From Zygnema cylindricum (taxonomy: Eukaryota > Streptophyta > Zygnematophyceae > Zygnematales > Zygnemataceae): a DNA stretch of 64,000 nt. Under the pieces are notes generated by a model. It was not told where the DNA came from, made no database searches, and saw nothing but the letters and a program-made list of their open reading frames with translations. Positions 62,809 through 64,000 of the stretch are shown piece by piece; the first letter of the stretch is position 1; each line of letters begins with the position of its first letter. Location of the stretch: assembly GCA_037447655.1 (NCBI GenBank), contig JBBHKE010001768.1, forward strand, positions 106,706-170,705, read 5' to 3'. Position numbers and translations under genes: made by a program.

Positions 62809-63430
62809 CTAAACTCCATGCGAAATACTTGCACACCAAAGAGATGGTTTGATGGAGACAAGCTACAAATAAGACAACAAGCAGCCACATACATCCAAAA
62901 TCCTGCTCCAAAAGTTCATTCAAGCCACAAACAAAAAACAAACAGCATCCAACAGGAATACATCAAACGATACCTGAGACATACATAAACACTTACACAC
63001 ATAACCGAACAAATTGAAAGGCTTGACAAATAAACTTCAAAATTCATCGATGACGTAAAACACATCACCGCACCAAACAGCAACATAGAAATCACCAATC
63101 AACATACGAATTTCTGGTAAAGAGGGAGTTTCACCCTCACATGAATTTGACAAACGTCTCTCTATACAGAGCATCCTCATTATGCCGCCCAAGCAAAAGG
63201 ATGCCCCCCGACTCGGTCCAATTTTTGGTCTTTCGCATGCTCATCTCTTGCATCCTCTATATTAAAACCACACTATATAATGAGAGGGACACTTTGTATA
63301 GCGCCATACTGAAAAGCGGGAAAACCAAACTAAATAGGGGTACACGCTATTCTCCGTCGACGCGAGATTGCGAACCGACAAAACCTACAAACCGTGCAGA
63401 ACCATAATTTCAATGATGGAGTCACGTAAG
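62809..63430. other. No exon recognised
   Basis: Normal-complexity sequence. Further upstream synthetase exons were looked for on the minus strand and not found. Confidence 0.4.
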
Positions 63431-63439
63431 ATGTTCGTA

Positions 63440-63680
63440 CATAATAGGTACGGTACTGTACAGTACTATCGCATTATACATGGCACTGTACAAAAACGAA
63501 AGGCCCTTAACAACCAAAGGGCAAAGCACCGGGTCGCCCGCGACTATTATTTCATTACTCTAATTGCGATTCGCGGTGTCCTGTACTTTACTGTACTGTA
63601 TTGTATCACTACAGTACAGTACTGTACTATACATTACTGTACTTTACTGTACTGTAGTGTACTGTACCACTACAATACCT
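63440..63680. repeat. TACTGTAC palindromic repeats with a K-family end
   Basis: Arrays of GTACTGTAC-like words at 63450-63470 and 63580-63680. Between them ATTACTCTAATTGCGATTCGCGGTG (20-base core CTCTAATTGCGATTCGCGGT, to about 63577) is the right end of a family K TIR element; the left end was not found. Confidence 0.6.
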
Positions 63681-64000
63681 TATGGGGAAATTTCCGTTCA
63701 TGTGCACACCCCACGCGAGAGTTTCGAATTTTCTATCTTTCCGTTCTACCTCCTCTATGGTAAACCAGAGAAATAAAAAGCTCGAACTTTTCAAACGTAT
63801 GCACTCGTATTGTTTTATTTTTTCGAACGACCCCGTACTTTTTTTTAGAGTTCACGCTTTTCATTCACTGCTCTAAACAATAAACATGTACTACGACAAG
63901 ATTCGAACCGATCTTCTCCCTTCTTCTTGAATCTTTGTTCTCCTTTTTAAATTTTTCTTGGTTGTTGTTTTGCATTTGCGGGCGAAATACTCACCAATTG
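63681..64000. other. No gene seen
   Basis: Unassigned sequence up to the window edge. Confidence 0.4.

Noticed and set aside
63880-63930. tRNA gene suggested by a reversed GGTTCGAATC
   Set aside because: No D-arm, anticodon arm or acceptor stem fits around the B-box-like word.

Overview
This window looks like nuclear DNA of a streptophyte plant, probably a non-seed plant or a charophyte relative rather than a flowering plant. That placement is inference. The direct signs are Ty1/copia retrotransposons and a TRIM whose primer-binding sites match plant initiator tRNA-Met, introns with ordinary GT/AG borders, a plant-style DOMON protein, and a low density of host genes swamped by repeats. No ribosomal RNA, CRISPR or bacterial operon is present.

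Layout. (1) 1-10.5 kb: on the minus strand, two tandem, partly decayed copies of a receptor-like gene. Its exons encode apple/PAN-like Cys-rich domains, a Pro-rich stalk and a transmembrane segment. Six exon-like units were found; five keep both borders in splice phase 1-1. Long pyrimidine tracts sit just upstream of each PAN exon. A copia remnant and small TIR elements are interspersed. (2) 10.5-17 kb: minisatellites, TIR elements, a cluster of CGATATATCG palindromes, and the 5' end of a copia element. (3) 17-40 kb: a nest of copia LTR elements. Element A (26904-34372, flanked by AAAGC on both sides) sits inside the 5' LTR of element C. A solo-LTR-like element D (flanked by ACTTT) sits inside the 3' LTR of A. 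A complete short TRIM (23058-23696) and a solo C-type LTR (23847-24735) lie to the left. (4) 40-46.5 kb: a solo TRIM LTR with a perfect 5-bp duplication and two tandem segmental duplications, one holding Pro-rich exons. (5) 46.7-53.4 kb: a degenerate copia element (F) on the minus strand, interrupted by two other repeats. (6) 53.5-57.3 kb: a gapped LTR, a TA-target TIR element that contains a copia protease fragment, and a hairpin-rich minisatellite. (7) 57.6-63 kb: a DOMON-domain (AIR12-like) gene on the plus strand facing the last visible exons of a probable cytosolic cysteinyl-tRNA synthetase on the minus strand.

The most interesting signals are at the retrotransposon-tRNA interface. Elements A, C, E and H have a primer-binding site complementary to the anticodon arm of initiator tRNA-Met, so the gag AUG lies inside the PBS and pairs with the CAU anticodon. 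The TRIM LTRs each contain a 71-72 nt segment that folds as a tRNA cloverleaf, in one case fused to the PBS. Larger LTR families carry tRNA-like modules on the antisense strand. None of the copia open reading frames is intact, so these are decayed copies.
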